In this document: one piece after another, positions 41,054 to 54,795 of the stretch | How the letters are laid out: every line of letters begins with the position of its first letter | How positions within the stretch are numbered: position 1 is the stretch's first letter | Source: Xylocopa sonorina | Lineage: Eukaryota > Arthropoda > Insecta > Hymenoptera > Apidae | Direction of reading: 5' to 3' | DNA length: 64,000 bases | Assembly: GCF_050948175.1 (NCBI RefSeq) | Contig: NW_027490252.1 | Coordinates: 682,001-746,000, forward strand | Made by a program: the position numbers and the translations under genes | Notes under the pieces: model-generated | Told to the model about the DNA's origin: nothing | The model's input: only the letters and a program-made list of their open reading frames with translations | Database searches by the model: none

Positions 41054-41575
41054 CATAACACTCCACAATGAATATTATATCTTATCATGAAACATAGAAA
41101 TGAGATGTAATATGGCGATTTAAGATGCATTAGAACTCTATTGCTTCAATACGTAGACATCTGAAAATGTTATTTCCTGGCAAGGAAGTGTCGCATTTAC
41201 ATTCTTTTGAAGTGAATACAAGGTATACATAAAACTTCACAAAGAATTTTGTATATTATCATGAAACATAGTAATGAGTAGAGATATCGCGTTTTGAGAA
41301 GCATTAGAATTCTAATACTACGATACATAGACATCTACAAACGCTATTTCCTGGCAATGAAGTGTCGCGTTTACATTCTTTTGAAGTGAATACGAGGTAT
41401 ACATAACACTCCACAATGAATATTATATCTTATCATGAAACATAGAAATGTGATGCAATATGGCGATTTAAGAAGCACTAGAACTCTATTGCTTCGATAC
41501 GTAGACATCTGCAAACGTTATTTCCAAGCAAGGAAGTGTCGCATTTACATTCTTTTGAAGTGAGTACGAGGTATA
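41054..41575. repeat. Three-monomer block, copy 2
   Basis: Matches 38270-38791 at +2,784 bp. Differences include TTTAAGATGC for TTTAAAAAGC and AATGAGTAGAG for AATGGGTAGAG. It ends where the short C-like piece begins, so it may mark an exchange boundary. Confidence 0.88.
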
Positions 41576-42271
41576 CATGACACTTCGCAATGAATATTAC
41601 ATCTTATCACGAAACATAGAAATGAGATGCGATATCGCGAATTAAGTAGCATTAGAACTCTATTGCTACGATACGAAGACATCTGCAAACGCTATTTCCT
41701 AGCAAGCAATAGTCGCATTTACATACTTTTGAAGTGAATTCTAGGTTTTCATGACACTTCGGAATGAATATTATAACTTATCGCGAAACATAGAAATGAG
41801 ATGCGATATCGCGAATTAAGTAGCATTAGAACTCTATTGCTACGATACGTAGACATCTGCAATCGCTATTTCCCAGCATGGAAGTGTCGCACTTACATTC
41901 ATTTGAAGAGAATACGAGGTATACATGACACTTCGCAATGAATATTATATCTTATCATAAAACACGGTAGAGGGATGCGGTATCGCGTTTTAGGAAGCAT
42001 TAGAAATCTACGGTCTCGATGCGGAGACATCTGCAAACGCTATTTCCTAGCGAGCAGTAGTCGCATTTATGTTCTTTTGAAGTGAATAGGAGGTATACAT
42101 GACACTTCGCTATGAATATTATATCTTATCACGAAACATAGAAATGAGATGCGATATCGCGATTTAAGTAGCATTAGAACTCTACTGCTACGATACGTAG
42201 ACATCTGAATAAGCTATTTCCTAGGATGGAAGTGTTGCATTTACATTCGTTTGGAGAGAATACGAGGTATA
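41576..42271. repeat. Four-monomer C-like piece
   Basis: Exactly 696 bp with C-family marks (AGCAAGCAATAGTCGC, GGAATGAATATTATAAC, TTAAGTAGCATTAG, TCTGAATAAGC, TTTGGAGAG) between D-type and B/A-type monomers. It shows the C family recurring outside its two main domains. Confidence 0.78.
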
Positions 42272-45200
42272 CATGACACCTCGCAATGAATATTATATCT
42301 TATCATGAAACATAGAAGTGAGATGCGATATCGCGTTTTAAGAAGCATTAGAACTCTATTGCTACGATACGTAGACATCTGCAAACGCTATTTCCTAGCA
42401 TGCAGGTGTCGCATTTACATTCTTTTGAAGTGAATACGAGCTATACATGATACTTCGCAATGAATATTATATCTTATCATAATACATAGAAGTGAGATGC
42501 GATATCGCGTTTTAAGAATCACTAGAACTCTATTGTTTCGACACGTAGTCATCTGGAAACGCTATATCCTAGCAAGGAAGTGTCGCACTTACATCCCTTT
42601 GAAGTGAATACCAGGTATACATGACACTTCGCAATGAATATTATATCTTATCATAAAACAAAGAAGTGAGATGCGATATCGCGTTTTAAGAATCATTAGA
42701 ACTCTATTGTTTCCACACGTAGTCATCTGGAAACGCTATTTACTAGCAAGGAAGTGTCGCACTTACATCTCTTTGAAGTGAATACGAGGTATACTTGACA
42801 CTTCTCAATGAATATTATATCTGATCATGAAACATAGAAATGAAATGCGGCATCTCGTTTTAAGAAGCATTAGAACTCTATTGCTACCATACGCAGACAT
42901 CTGCAAACGCTATTTCCTAGCATGGAAGTGTCTCATTTACATTCTTTTGGAGTCAATACGAGGTATACATGACACTTCGCAATGAATATTATATCTTATC
43001 ATGAAACATAGGAATGAGGTGTTATATTGCGTTTTGAGAAGCATTAGAACTCTATTGCTAATATACGTAGACATCTGCAAACTCTATTTCCTGCCATGGA
43101 AATGTCGCACTTACATTCCATTGAAGTGAATACGAGGTATACATAACATTACACAATGAATATTATATCTTATTACGAAACATAGAAGTGAAATGCGATA
43201 TCGCTGTTTAAGAAGCACTAGAACTCTATGGGTGCGATGCGTAGACATCTGCAAATGTTATTTCCTAGCAAGGAAGTGTAGCATTTACATTCTTTTGGAG
43301 TCAATACGAGGTATACATAACACTCCACAATGAATATTATATCTTATCACGAAACATAGAAATGAAATACGACATCACGTTTTAAGTAGCATTAGAAGTC
43401 TATTGCTACGATACGTAGACATCTGCAAAGGCTATTTCCTAGCATGGAAGTGTCGCATTTACATTCTTTTGAAGTGAATACGAGGTATACATGACAGTTC
43501 GCAATGAATATTATATCTTATCACGAAACATAGAAATGAAATGCGACATCTTGTTTTAAGAAGCATTAGAACTCTATTTTTACGATACGTAGACATCTGC
43601 GAACAATATTTCCTAGCAAGGAAGTGTCGCATTTACATTCAGTTGAAGTAAAATCGAGGTATACATAACACTCCACAATGAATATTATATCTTATCACGA
43701 AACATAGAAGTGAAAGGCGAAATCTCGTTTTAAGATGCATTAGAAATCTCTTGCTACGATATGTAGACATCTGCAAACCCTAATTCCTAGCATGGAGGTG
43801 TCGCATTTACATTCTTTTGAAGTGAATACGAGGTATACATGACACTTCGCAATGAATATTATATCTTATCATGAAACATAGGAATAAGGTGCTATATTGC
43901 GTTTTGAGAAGCATTAGAACTCTATTGCTAATATACGTAGACATCTGCAGACCCTATTTCCTACCATGGAAATGTCGCACTTACATTCCATTGAAGTGAA
44001 TACGAGGTATACATAACATTACACAATGAATATAATATCTTATTACGAAACATAGAAATGAAATACGACATCTCGTTTTCAGAAGCATAAGTACTCTATT
44101 GCTGTGATACGTAGACATCTGCATACGCTATTTCCTAGCATGGAAGTGTCGCACTTACATTCTTTTGAAGTGAATACGAGGTATACATGACACTTCGCAA
44201 TGAATATTATATCTTATCATGGAACATAGAAATGAGATGCGATATCGCGTTTTAGAAGCATTAGAACTCTATTGCTACGTTACGTTGGCATCTGCAATCG
44301 CTATTTCCTAGCATGCAAGTGTCGCATTTACATTCTTTTGAAGTGAGTACGAGGTATACATGACACTTCGCAATGAATATTATATCTTATCAAGAAACAT
44401 AGTGGAAATATGCGATATCGCGTTTTAAGAAGCATTAGAACTCTAATTTTACGATACGTAGACATCTGCAAACAATATTTCCTAGCAAGGAAGTGTCGCA
44501 TTTACAATCTTTTGAAGTGAATACGAGGTATACATGACACTTTGCAATGAATATTATATCTTATCATGAAAGATAGCAGTGAGATGCGATATCGCGATTT
44601 AAGAAGCATTAGAACCCTATTGCTACGATGCGTAGACATCTGCATACGTTATTTCCTAGCAACCAAGTGTCGCATTAACATCCTTTGAAGTCAATTCGAG
44701 GTATGCATAACATTCCACAATGATTATTATATCTTATTACGAAACATAGAAATGAAATGCGACTTCTCATTTTAAGAAGCATTAGAACTCTATTGCTACG
44801 ATGCGTAGACATCTGCAAACGCTATTTCCTAGCATGGAAGTGTCGCATTTACATTCTTTTGAAGTGAATACGAGGTATACATGACACTTCGCAATGAATA
44901 TTATACCTTATCATGAATCATATAAGTGAGATGCGAAATCGCGTTTTCAGAAGCATTAGAACTCTATTGCTACGATACGTAGACATCTGCAAACGCTATT
45001 TGCTAGCATGGAAGTTTCGCATTTACATTCATTTGAAGTGAATACGAGGTATACATGACACTTCGCAATGAATATTATACCTTATCATGAAACATATAAG
45101 TGAGATGCGAAATCGCGTTTTAAGAAGCATTAGAACTCTATTGCTACGATATGTAGACATCTGCAAACGCTATTTGCTAGCATGGAAGTTTCGCATTTAC

Positions 45201-46619
45201 ATTCATTTGAAGTGAAAACGAGGTATACATGACACTTCGCAATGAATATTATATCTTATCTCGAAGCATAGAAGTGAGACGCGACATCTCGTTTTAAGAA
45301 GCATTAGAACTCCGTTGCTACGATACGTAGACAACTGCAAACGCTATTTCCTAGCATGGAAGTGTCGCATTTACATTCTTTTGAAGTGAATACGAGGTAT
45401 ACATAACACTCCCCAATGAATATTATATCTTATCACGAAACATAGAAATGAAATGCGGCATCTCGTTTTAAGAAGCATTAGAACTCTATTGCTACCATAC
45501 GCAGACATCTGCAAACGCTATTTCCTAGCATGGAAGTGTCTTATTTACATTCTTTTGAAGTCAATACGAGGTATACATGACACTTCGCAATGAATATTAT
45601 ATCTTATCATGAAACATAGGAATGAGGTGTTATATTGCGTTTTGAGAAGCATTAGAACTCTATTGCTAATATACGTAGACATCTGCAAACTCTATTTCCT
45701 ACCATGGAAATGTCGCACTTACATTCCATTGAAGTGAATACGAGGTATACATAACATTACACAATGAATATTATATCTTATTACGAAACATAGAAATGAA
45801 ATACGACATCTCGTTTTCAGAAGCATAAGTACTCTATTGCTGTGATACGTAGACATCTGCACACGCTATTTCCTAGCATTGAAGTGTCGCATTTACATTC
45901 TTATGAAGTGAATACGAGGTATACATGACACTTCGCAATGAATATTATATCTTATCACGAAACATAGAAGTGAAATGCGATATCGCTGTTTAAGAAGCAC
46001 TAGAACTCTATGGGTGCGATGCGTAGACATCTGCAAATGTTATTTCCTAGCAAGGAAGTGTAGCATTTACATTCTTTTGGAGTCAATACGAGGTATACAT
46101 AACACACCACAATGAATATTATATCTTATCACGAAACATAGAAATGAAATACGACATCACGTTTTAAGTAGCATTAGAACTCTATTGCTACGATACGTAG
46201 ACATCTGCAAAGGCTATTTCCTAGCATGGAAGTGTCGCATTTACATTCTTTTGAAGTGAATACGAGGTATACATGACACTTCGCAATGAATATTATATCT
46301 TATCACGAAACATAGAAATGAAATGCGACATCTTGTTTTAAGAAGCATTAGAACTCTATTTTTACGATACGTAGACATCTGCGAACAATATTTCCTAGCA
46401 AGGAAGTGTCGCATTTACATTCCTTTGAAGTGAAAGCGAGGTATACATAACACTCCACAATGAATATTATATCTTATCACGAAACATAGAAATGAAAGGC
46501 GAAATCTCGTTTTAAGATGCATTAGAAATCTCTTGCTACGATACGTAGACATTTGCAAACGCTATTTCCTAGCATGGAAGTGTCGCATTTACATTCTTTT
46601 GAAGTGAATACGAGGTATA
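42272..46619. repeat. Domain B2: second B-family region with A-type monomers
   Basis: Twenty-five monomers, net -2 bp. It opens with A-like monomers (TTTCGACACGTAGTCATCTGG near 42537), then B marks: GCTAATATACG, CATAACATTACACAATG, ATTACGAAACATAG, AACAATATTTCCTAGC. Internal block repeats: 42840-43170 with 45450-45780 (2,608 bp), 43870-44140 with 45610-45880 (1,738 bp), and about 43190-43800 with 45970-46580 (2,782 bp; TATCGCTGTTTAAG, TATGGGTGCGATGCG, GACATCACGTTTTAAG, TTAAGATGCATTAG). The offsets disagree, so this is a shuffled set rather than one HOR. Confidence 0.86.
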
Positions 46620-49402
46620 CATGACACTTCGCAATGAATATTATATCTTATCATGAAACATAGAAGTGAGACGCGATATCGCGTTTTAGAAGCATTGGAA
46701 CTCTATTGCTACGATACGTAGACATCTGCAAACGCTATTTCCTAGCATGGAAGTGTCGCATTTACATTCATTTGAAGTGAATACGAGGTATACATAACAC
46801 TTCGTAATGAATATTATACCTTATCATGAAACATAGAAGAGTGATGCGATATCGCGTTTTAGGAAGCATTGGAACTCTATTGCTGCGATACGTAGACATC
46901 TACAAACGCAATTTCCTAGCATGGAAGTGTCGCATTTACATTCTTTTGAAGTGAATACGAGGTATACATGACACTTCGCAATGAATATTATATCCTATCA
47001 TGAAACATAGTAATGAGGTGCTATATCGCGTTTTGAGAAGCATTAGAACCCTATTGTTTCGACACGTAGTCATCTGGAAACGCTATTTCCTAGCAAGGAA
47101 GTGTCGCATTTACATCCTTTTGAAGTGAATACGAGGTATACATGACACTTCGCAATGAATATTATATCTGATCATGAAACATAGAAATGAGATGCGACAT
47201 CTCGTTTTAAGAAGCATTAGAAATCTGTTGCTACGATACGCAGACATCTGCAAACGCTATTTCCTAGCATGGAAGTATCTTATTTACGTTCTTTTGAAGT
47301 GAATACGAGGTATACATGACACTTCGCAATGAATATTATATCTTATCGTGAAACATAGAAGTGAGATGCGATATCGCGTTCTAAGAAGCACTAGAACTCT
47401 ATTGCTACGATACGTAGACATCTGCAAACGCTATTTCCTAGGATGGATGGGTCGCATTTACATTCTTTTGAAGTGAGTACGAGGTATACATGACACTCCA
47501 TAATGAATATTATATCTTCACATGAAGCATGGCAGTGAGATGCGATATCGCGTTTTAAGAACCATTAGAACTCTATTGCTACGACACGTAGACATCTGCA
47601 AACGCTATTTCCTAGCATGGAAGTGTCGCATTTTCATTCATGTGAAGTGAATACGAGGTATACATGACGCTTCGCAATGAATATTATACCTTATCATGAA
47701 ACATAGAAGAGAGATGCGATATCGCGCTTTAGGAAGCATTGGAACTCTATTGCTGCGATACGTAGACATCTGCAAACGCTATTTCCTAGCATGGAAGCGT
47801 CGCATTTACATTCGTTTGAAGTGAATACGAGATATACATGACACTTCGCAATGAATATTATATCTTATCATGAAACATAGTAGTGAGATGCGATATGGCA
47901 TTTTAAGAATCATTAGAACCCTATTGTTTCGACACGTAGTCATCTGGAAACGCTATTTCCTAGCAAGGAAGTGTCGCATTTACATCCTTTTGAAGTGAAT
48001 ACGAGGTATACATGACACTTCGCAATGAATATTATATCTGATCATGAAACATAGAAATGAGATGCGACATCTCGTTTTAAGAAGCATTAGAACTCTATTG
48101 CTACGATACGTAGACATCTGCAAACGCTATTTCCTAGGATGGGAGGGTCGCATTTACATTCTTTTGAAGTGAGTACGAGGTATACATAACACACCATAAT
48201 GAATATTATTTCTTCTCATGAAACATAGGAGAGAGATGCGATATCGCGTTTTAGGAAGCATTGGAACTCTATTGCTGCGATACGTAGACATCTGCAAACG
48301 CTATTTCCTAGCATGGAAGTGTCGCATTTACATTCGTTTGAAGTGAACACGAGATATACATGACACTTCGCAATGAATATTATATCTTATCAAGAAACAT
48401 AGATGTGAGATGCGATATGGCATTTTAAGAATCATTAGAACCCTATTGTTTCGACACGTAGTCATCTGGAAACGCTATTTCCTAGCAAGGAAGTGTCGCA
48501 TTTACATCCTTTTGAAGTGAATACGAGGTATACATGACACTTCGCAATGAATATTATATCTGATCATGAAACATAGAAATGAGATGCGACATCTCGTTTT
48601 AAGAAGCATTAGAACTCTATTGTTACGATACGTAGACATCTGCAAACGCTATTTCCTAGGATGGAAGGGTCGCATTTACATTCTTTTGAAGTGAGTACGA
48701 GGTATACATAACACTCCATAATGAATATTATATCTTCTCATGAAACATAGAAGAGAGATGCGATATCGCGCTTCAGGAAGCATTGGAACTCTATTGCTGC
48801 GATACGTAGACATCTGCAAACGCTATTTCCTAGCATGGAAGTGTCGCATTTACATTCTTTTGAAGTGAATAAGAGGTATACATGACACTTCGCAATGAGT
48901 ATTATATCTGAACATGAAACATAGGAATGAGGTGCTATATCGCGTTTTGAGAAGCATTAGAAATCTATTGCTACGATACGTAGACATCTGCAAACGCTAT
49001 TTCCTAGCATGGAAGTGTCGCATTTACATTCTTTTGAAGTGAATACGAGGTATACATGACACTTCGCAATGAATATTATATCTTATCATGAAACATAGGA
49101 ATGAGGTGCTATATCACGTAATGAGAAGCATTAGAGCTCTATTGCTACGATACGTAGACATCTGCAAACGCTATTTCCTAGCATGGAAGTGTCGCATTTA
49201 CGTTCTTTTGAAGTGAATACGAGGTATACATGACACTTCGCAATGAATATTATATCTTATCATGAAACATAGGAGTGAGATGCGATATCGCGTTCTAAGA
49301 AGCACTAGAACTCTATTGCTACGATACGTAGACATCTGCAAACGCTATTTCCTAGCATGGAAGTGTCGCATTTACATTCGTTTGGAGTGAATACGAGGTA
49401 TA
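46620..49402. repeat. A2 island: 16 A-family monomers far from A1
   Basis: 2,783 bp (16 x 174 less one base lost in CGTTTTAGAAGC near 46685). Monomer order closely follows the A1 HOR: 47325-48007 resembles 4699-5394, and 48008 onward resembles 5395 onward, including TCTGATCATG and GGATGGGAGGGTCGC. Thus the HOR unit junction itself is preserved. Neighbours are B type on the left and C type on the right. Confidence 0.88.
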
Positions 49403-52359
49403 CATGACACTTCGCAACGTATATTATATCTTATAATGAAACATAGAATTGAGATGCGAAATAGCCTTCTAAGAAGCATTAGAACTCTATTGCCACTACG
49501 CGTAGACATCTGCATACGCTATTTGCTAGCATGGAAGTGTCGCATTTACATTCTTTTGAAGTGAATACGAGGTATACCTGACACTTCGCGATGAATATTA
49601 TATCCTATCACGAAACATATAAATGAGATGAGATATCGCGATTCAAGTAGCATTGGAAATCTATGGCTACGATACGTAGACATCTGAATACGCCATTTCC
49701 TAGCAAGGAAGTGTCGCATTTACATTCGTTTGGAGGGAATACGAGGTATACATGACACTTCGCAATGAATATTATATCTTATCGTGAAGCATAGAAATGA
49801 GATGCGATATCTCGTTTTGAGAAGCATTGGAACTCCATTGCTCCGATACGTAGTCATCTGCAAACGCTATTTCCTAGCAAGGAAGATTCGCATTTACATA
49901 CTTTTGAACTGAATACGAGGTGTACTTGACAATCCGCAATGAATATTATATCTTATCAGGAAACTTAGAAATGAGATGCGATATCGCGTTTTGAGAAGCA
50001 TTAGAACACTATTGCTATGATACGTAGACATCTGCAATCGCTATTTCCTAGCAACCAATAGTCGCATTTACATTCTTTTGAAGTGAATTCGAGGTTTACA
50101 TGACACTACGGAATGAATATTATAACATATCACGAAACATAGAAATGAGATGCGATATCGCGATCTAAGAAGCATTAGAACTCTATTGCTGTGATACGTA
50201 GGCATCTGCAAACGCTATGCCCTAGCAAGGAATAGCCGCATTTACATTCTTTTGATGTGAATACGAGGTATACATGACACTTCGCAATGAATATTATATC
50301 TTATAATGAAACATAGAATTGAGATGGGATATCGCGTTTTAAGAAGTACTAGAACTCTATTGCCTTGACGCGTAGACATCTGCAGACGCTATTTCCTAGC
50401 ATGGAAGTGTCGCATTTACATTCTTTTGAAGTGAATACGAGATATACATGACACTTCGCGATGAATATTGTATCTTATCACGAAACATATAAATGAGATG
50501 CGATATCGCGTTTTAAGAAGCATTAGAGCTCTATTGCCTCGACCCGTAGACAGCTGCATACGCTATTTCCTAGCACGGAAGTGTCACATTTACATTCTTT
50601 TGAAGTAAATACGAGGTGTACATGACACTTCGCAATGAATATTATATCTTATCAGGAACCATAGAAATGAGATGCTATAACGCGTTGTGAGAAGCATTAG
50701 AACTCTATTGCTACGATATGTAGACATCTGCAATCGCTATTTCCTAGCAACCAATAGTCGCATTTACATTCTTTTGAAGTGAATTCGAGGTTTACATGAC
50801 ACTTCGGAATGAATATTATAACTTATTACAAAACATAGAAATGAGATGCGATATCGCGATCTAAGAAGCATTAGAACTCTATTGCTACGATACGTAGGCA
50901 TCTGCAAACGCTATGCTCTAGCAAGGAATAGTCGCATTTACATTCTTCTGATGTGAATACGAGGTATACATGACACTTCGCAATGAATATTATATCTTAT
51001 CATGTAACATAGAAGAGAGATGCGATTTCGCGTTTCAAGAAGCATTAGAACTCTATGGCCTCAATGCAGAGACATCTGCAAACGCTATTTCCTAACATGG
51101 AAGTGTCGCACTTACGTTCTTTTGAAGTGAATGCGACGTATACATGACACTTCGCAATGAACATCATTTCTTATCACGAAACATATAAATGAGGTGTCAT
51201 ATCGCGATATAAGTAGCATTAGAACGCTATTGCTGCGATATGTAGACATCTGCAAACGCTATTTCCTAGCAAGCAATAATCGCATTTACATTCTTTTGAA
51301 GTGAATACGAGGTATACATGACACTTCGCAATGAATATTATATCTTATCACGGAACATGGAAATGAGATGCGATATCGCGTTTTAAGAAGCATTAGAACC
51401 CTATTGCCTCGATGCGGAGATATCTGCAAAGGCTATTTCCTAGCATGGAAATGTCACATTTACATTCTTTTGAAGTGAATACGAGGTGTACATGACACAT
51501 CGCAATGAATATTATATCTTATCACGAAACATAGAAATGAGATGCGATATCGAGATTTAGGTAGCATTAGAACTCTATTGCTACCATACGTAGACATCTG
51601 AATACGCTATTTCCTAGCAGGGAAGTGTCGCATTTACATTCGTTTGGAGTGAATACCAGGTATACATGACACTTCGCAATGAATATTATATCTTATCATG
51701 AAGCATAGAAATGAGATGCGATATCTCGTTTTGAGAAGTATTAGAACTCCATTGCTACGATACGTAGTCATCTGCAAACGCTATTTCCTAGCAAGGAAGA
51801 TTAGCACTTACATTCTTTTGAAGTGAATACGAGGTATATATGACACTTCGAAATGAACATTATATCTTATCATGTAACATAAATGTGAGATGCGATATCG
51901 CGCCATAAGAAGAATTAGAACCCTATTTCCTCGATGCGGAGATATCTGCAAACGCTATTTCCTAGCCTGGAAGTGTTGCATTTACATTCTTTTGAAGTGA
52001 ATACGAGGTATACATGACACTTCGCAATGAATATTATATCTTATCATGAAACATAGAAGAGAGATGCGATATCGCGTTGTAAGAAGCATTAGAACTCGAT
52101 GGCCTCGATGCGGAGGTATTTGCAAACGCTATTTCCTAGCATGGAAGTGTCGCACTTACATTCTTTTGAGTGAGTACGAGGTATACATGACACTTCGCAA
52201 TGAATATCATATCTTATCACGAAACATATAAATGAGATGCGATATCGCGATTTAAGTAGCATTAGAACTCTACTGCTACGATACATAGATATCTGGAATC
52301 GCTATTTCCTAGCAAGGAAGTACCGCATTTACATTCTTTTGATGTGAATACGAAGTATA
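49403..52359. repeat. Domain C2: second C-family region
   Basis: Seventeen monomers, net -1 bp. C marks recur: GAATACGCCATTTCC with CGTTTGGAGG (near 49690), AGCAACCAATAGTCGC (about 50052 and 50748), GCTATGCCC, GACGCGTAGAC, GCTACCATACGTAG. The stretch around 51519-51770 aligns well with about 35865-36110 (offset 15,652 bp for GCTACCATACG). It is more diverged internally than C1. Confidence 0.85.
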
Positions 52360-53404
52360 CACGACACATCGCAATGAATATTATATATTATCCTGAAACA
52401 TAGAAATTAGATGCGATATCCCGTCTTAAGAAGCATTAGAACTCTATTGCTTGGATACGTAGACATGTGCAAACGCTATTTCCTAGCAAGGAAGTGTCGC
52501 ATCTACATTCTTTTGAAGTGAATACCGTGTATACATGACACTTCGCAATGAATATTATATCTTATCACGAAACATAGAAATGAGAAGCGATATCTCGTTT
52601 TAAGAAGCATTAGAACTCTACTGCTACGATACGTAGACACCTGCAGTCGCTACTTCCTAGTAAGAAAGTGTCGCACTTACATTCCTTTGGTGTGTATACG
52701 AGGTATACATAACACTCCACAATGAATATTATATGTTATCATGAAACAGAGAAATGACATGCGATATCGCGTTTTAGAAGTACTAGAACTCTATTGCTAC
52801 GATTCCAAGATATCTGGAAACGCTATTTCCTATAGAAAGGAAGCTTCGCATTCACATTCATTTGAGGTGTATGCGAGGTACAAGTGACACTTCGCAATGA
52901 ATATCATATCTTATGATGAAACATAGAAATGAGACGCGATATCTGGTTTTAAGAAGCATTAGAACTATATTGCAACGTCACGTAGATATCAGCAAACGCT
53001 ATTTCCTAGGAAGAAAGTGTTGCATTTACATTCATTTGAAGTGAAGACGAGGCATACGTGAAACTTCGCAATGAATAATATATCTTATCACGAAACATCG
53101 AAATGAGATGCGATATGGCCATTTATGAAGCACTAGATGTCTATTGCTTCGATACGTAGACATCTGCAAACGCTATTTCCAAGCAAGGAAGTGTCGCATT
53201 TACATTCTTTTGAAAGGAATACGAGGTATACTTGACACTTCGCAATGAATATTATATCTTATCACCAAACACAGAATTGAGATGCGATATCGCGATTTAA
53301 GAAGCATTAGAACACTATTTCATCCATACGTAGACATCTGCAAACGCTATTTCCTAGCAAGGTATTGTCGCATTCACTTTCTTGTGAAGTGAATACGAGG
53401 GGTA

Positions 53405-54100
53405 CATAACACTGCACATTTTATATTATATCTCATCATGAAACATCGGAATGAGATGCGATATCGCGTTTTGAGAAGCATTAGAGCACTGTTGCTACGA
53501 TACGTAGGCATCTGCAAACGCTATTTCCTAGCAAGGAATAGCGGCATTCACTTTCTTTTGAAGTGAATACGAGGAGTACATAACACTGCACATTAAATAT
53601 TATATCTTATCATGAAACATAGAAATGAGAAACGATATCGCGTTTTGAGAAGCATTAGAGGACTAATGCTACGATACGGAGGCATCTGCAAACGCTATTT
53701 CCTAGCAAGGAATTGTGGCATTCACTTTCTTTTGAAGTGAATACGAGGAGTACATAACACTGCACATTAAATATTATATCTTATCATGAAACATAGAAAT
53801 GAGAAACGATATCGCGTTTTGAGAAGCATTAGAGTACAAATGCTACGATACGTAGGCATCTGCAAACGCTATTTCCTAGCAAGGAATTGTGGCATTCACT
53901 TTCTTTTGAAGTGAATACGAGGAGTACATAACACTGCACATTAAATATTATATCTTATCATGAAACATAGAAATGAGAAACGATATCGCTATTTGAGAAG
54001 CATTAGAACTCTATTGCTTCGATACGTAGAAATCTGCAAACGCTACTTCCTAGCAAGAAAGTGTCGCATTTACATTCTTTTGAAAGGAATACGAGGTATA
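53405..54100. repeat. Run of four near-identical monomers
   Basis: Four successive units share GAGGAGTACATAACACTGC or GGGGTACATAACACTGC followed by CACATT. Units 53579-53752 and 53753-53926 are almost identical (GAGAAACGATATCGCG, CATTCACTTTC, GGAATTGTGGC); the last unit changes type in its second half (CTTCGATACGTAGAAATC). It is a local single-monomer amplification. Confidence 0.85.
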
Positions 54101-54621
54101 CATGAGACATCGCAATGAATATTGTGTCTTATCATGAAACATAGAAATGAGATGCGATATCGCGATTTAAGAATCATTAGAACACTATTGCTTCGACACG
54201 TAGACATCTGCAAACGTTATTTCCTAGCAAGAAATTGTAGCATTTACATTCTTTTGAAGTGAATAAGAGATATACATAACACTGCACAATGAATTCTATA
54301 TCTTATCATGAAACATGGAAATGAGATGCGATATCGCGATTTAAAAAGCATTAGAACACTATTGCTTCGATACGTAGACATCTGCAAACGCTACTTCCTA
54401 ACAAGGAAGTGTCGCATTTACATTCTTTTGAAAGGAATATGAGGTATACGAGACACTTCGCAATGAATATTATATCTTATCATAGAACATTGAATGAGAT
54501 GCGATATGGCGATTTAAGAAGCACTAGAACTCTACTGCTTCGATACGTAGACATCTGCGAACGCCATTTACTAGCAAGGAAGGTTCGCATTTACATTCTT
54601 TTGAAGTGAATACGAGGTATA

Positions 54622-54795
54622 CATGACACTCCACAATGAATATTATATATTACCATGAAGCATAGTAATGAGTAGCGATATCGTGTTTTGAGAAGCATTA
54701 GAAATCTAATGCCACTATACGTAGACATCTGCAAACGCTATTTCCTAGCAAGAAAGTGTCGCATTTACATCCATTTGAAGTATAGACGAGATATG
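54622..54795. repeat. Monomer duplicated 1,392 bp away, copy 1
   Basis: TACCATGAAGCATAGTAATG, GAGTAGCGATATCGTG and AATGCCACTATACG recur at 56014-56187, eight monomers on. A looser relative lies in D1 near 36900. The next two monomers (54796-55143) are a near-identical pair with TTTATGAAGC and CTAATGCCACGAT. Confidence 0.83.

Larger units (their letters stand above)
36186..41575. repeat. Domain D1: D-family monomers
   Basis: Thirty-one monomers, net -4 bp, including one with three bases lost in CCTAAGGAAG near 37529. Marks are TTGCTTCGATACG, GATGTAATATGGCGATT, CAAGCAAGGAAGTG, TTTGAAAGGATTACG, CTGCACAATG and TATAGACGAGATATAC. Only short periodicities are present: a monomer pair 521 bp apart (36241 and 36762), a dimer rhythm at 39.1-40.4 kb and a three-monomer block 16 monomers apart. 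Confidence 0.87.

Noticed and set aside
36186..41575. D1 (31 monomers) as a further copy of the A 31-monomer HOR
   Set aside because: The equal count follows from my boundary choice; monomer types and order do not correspond.
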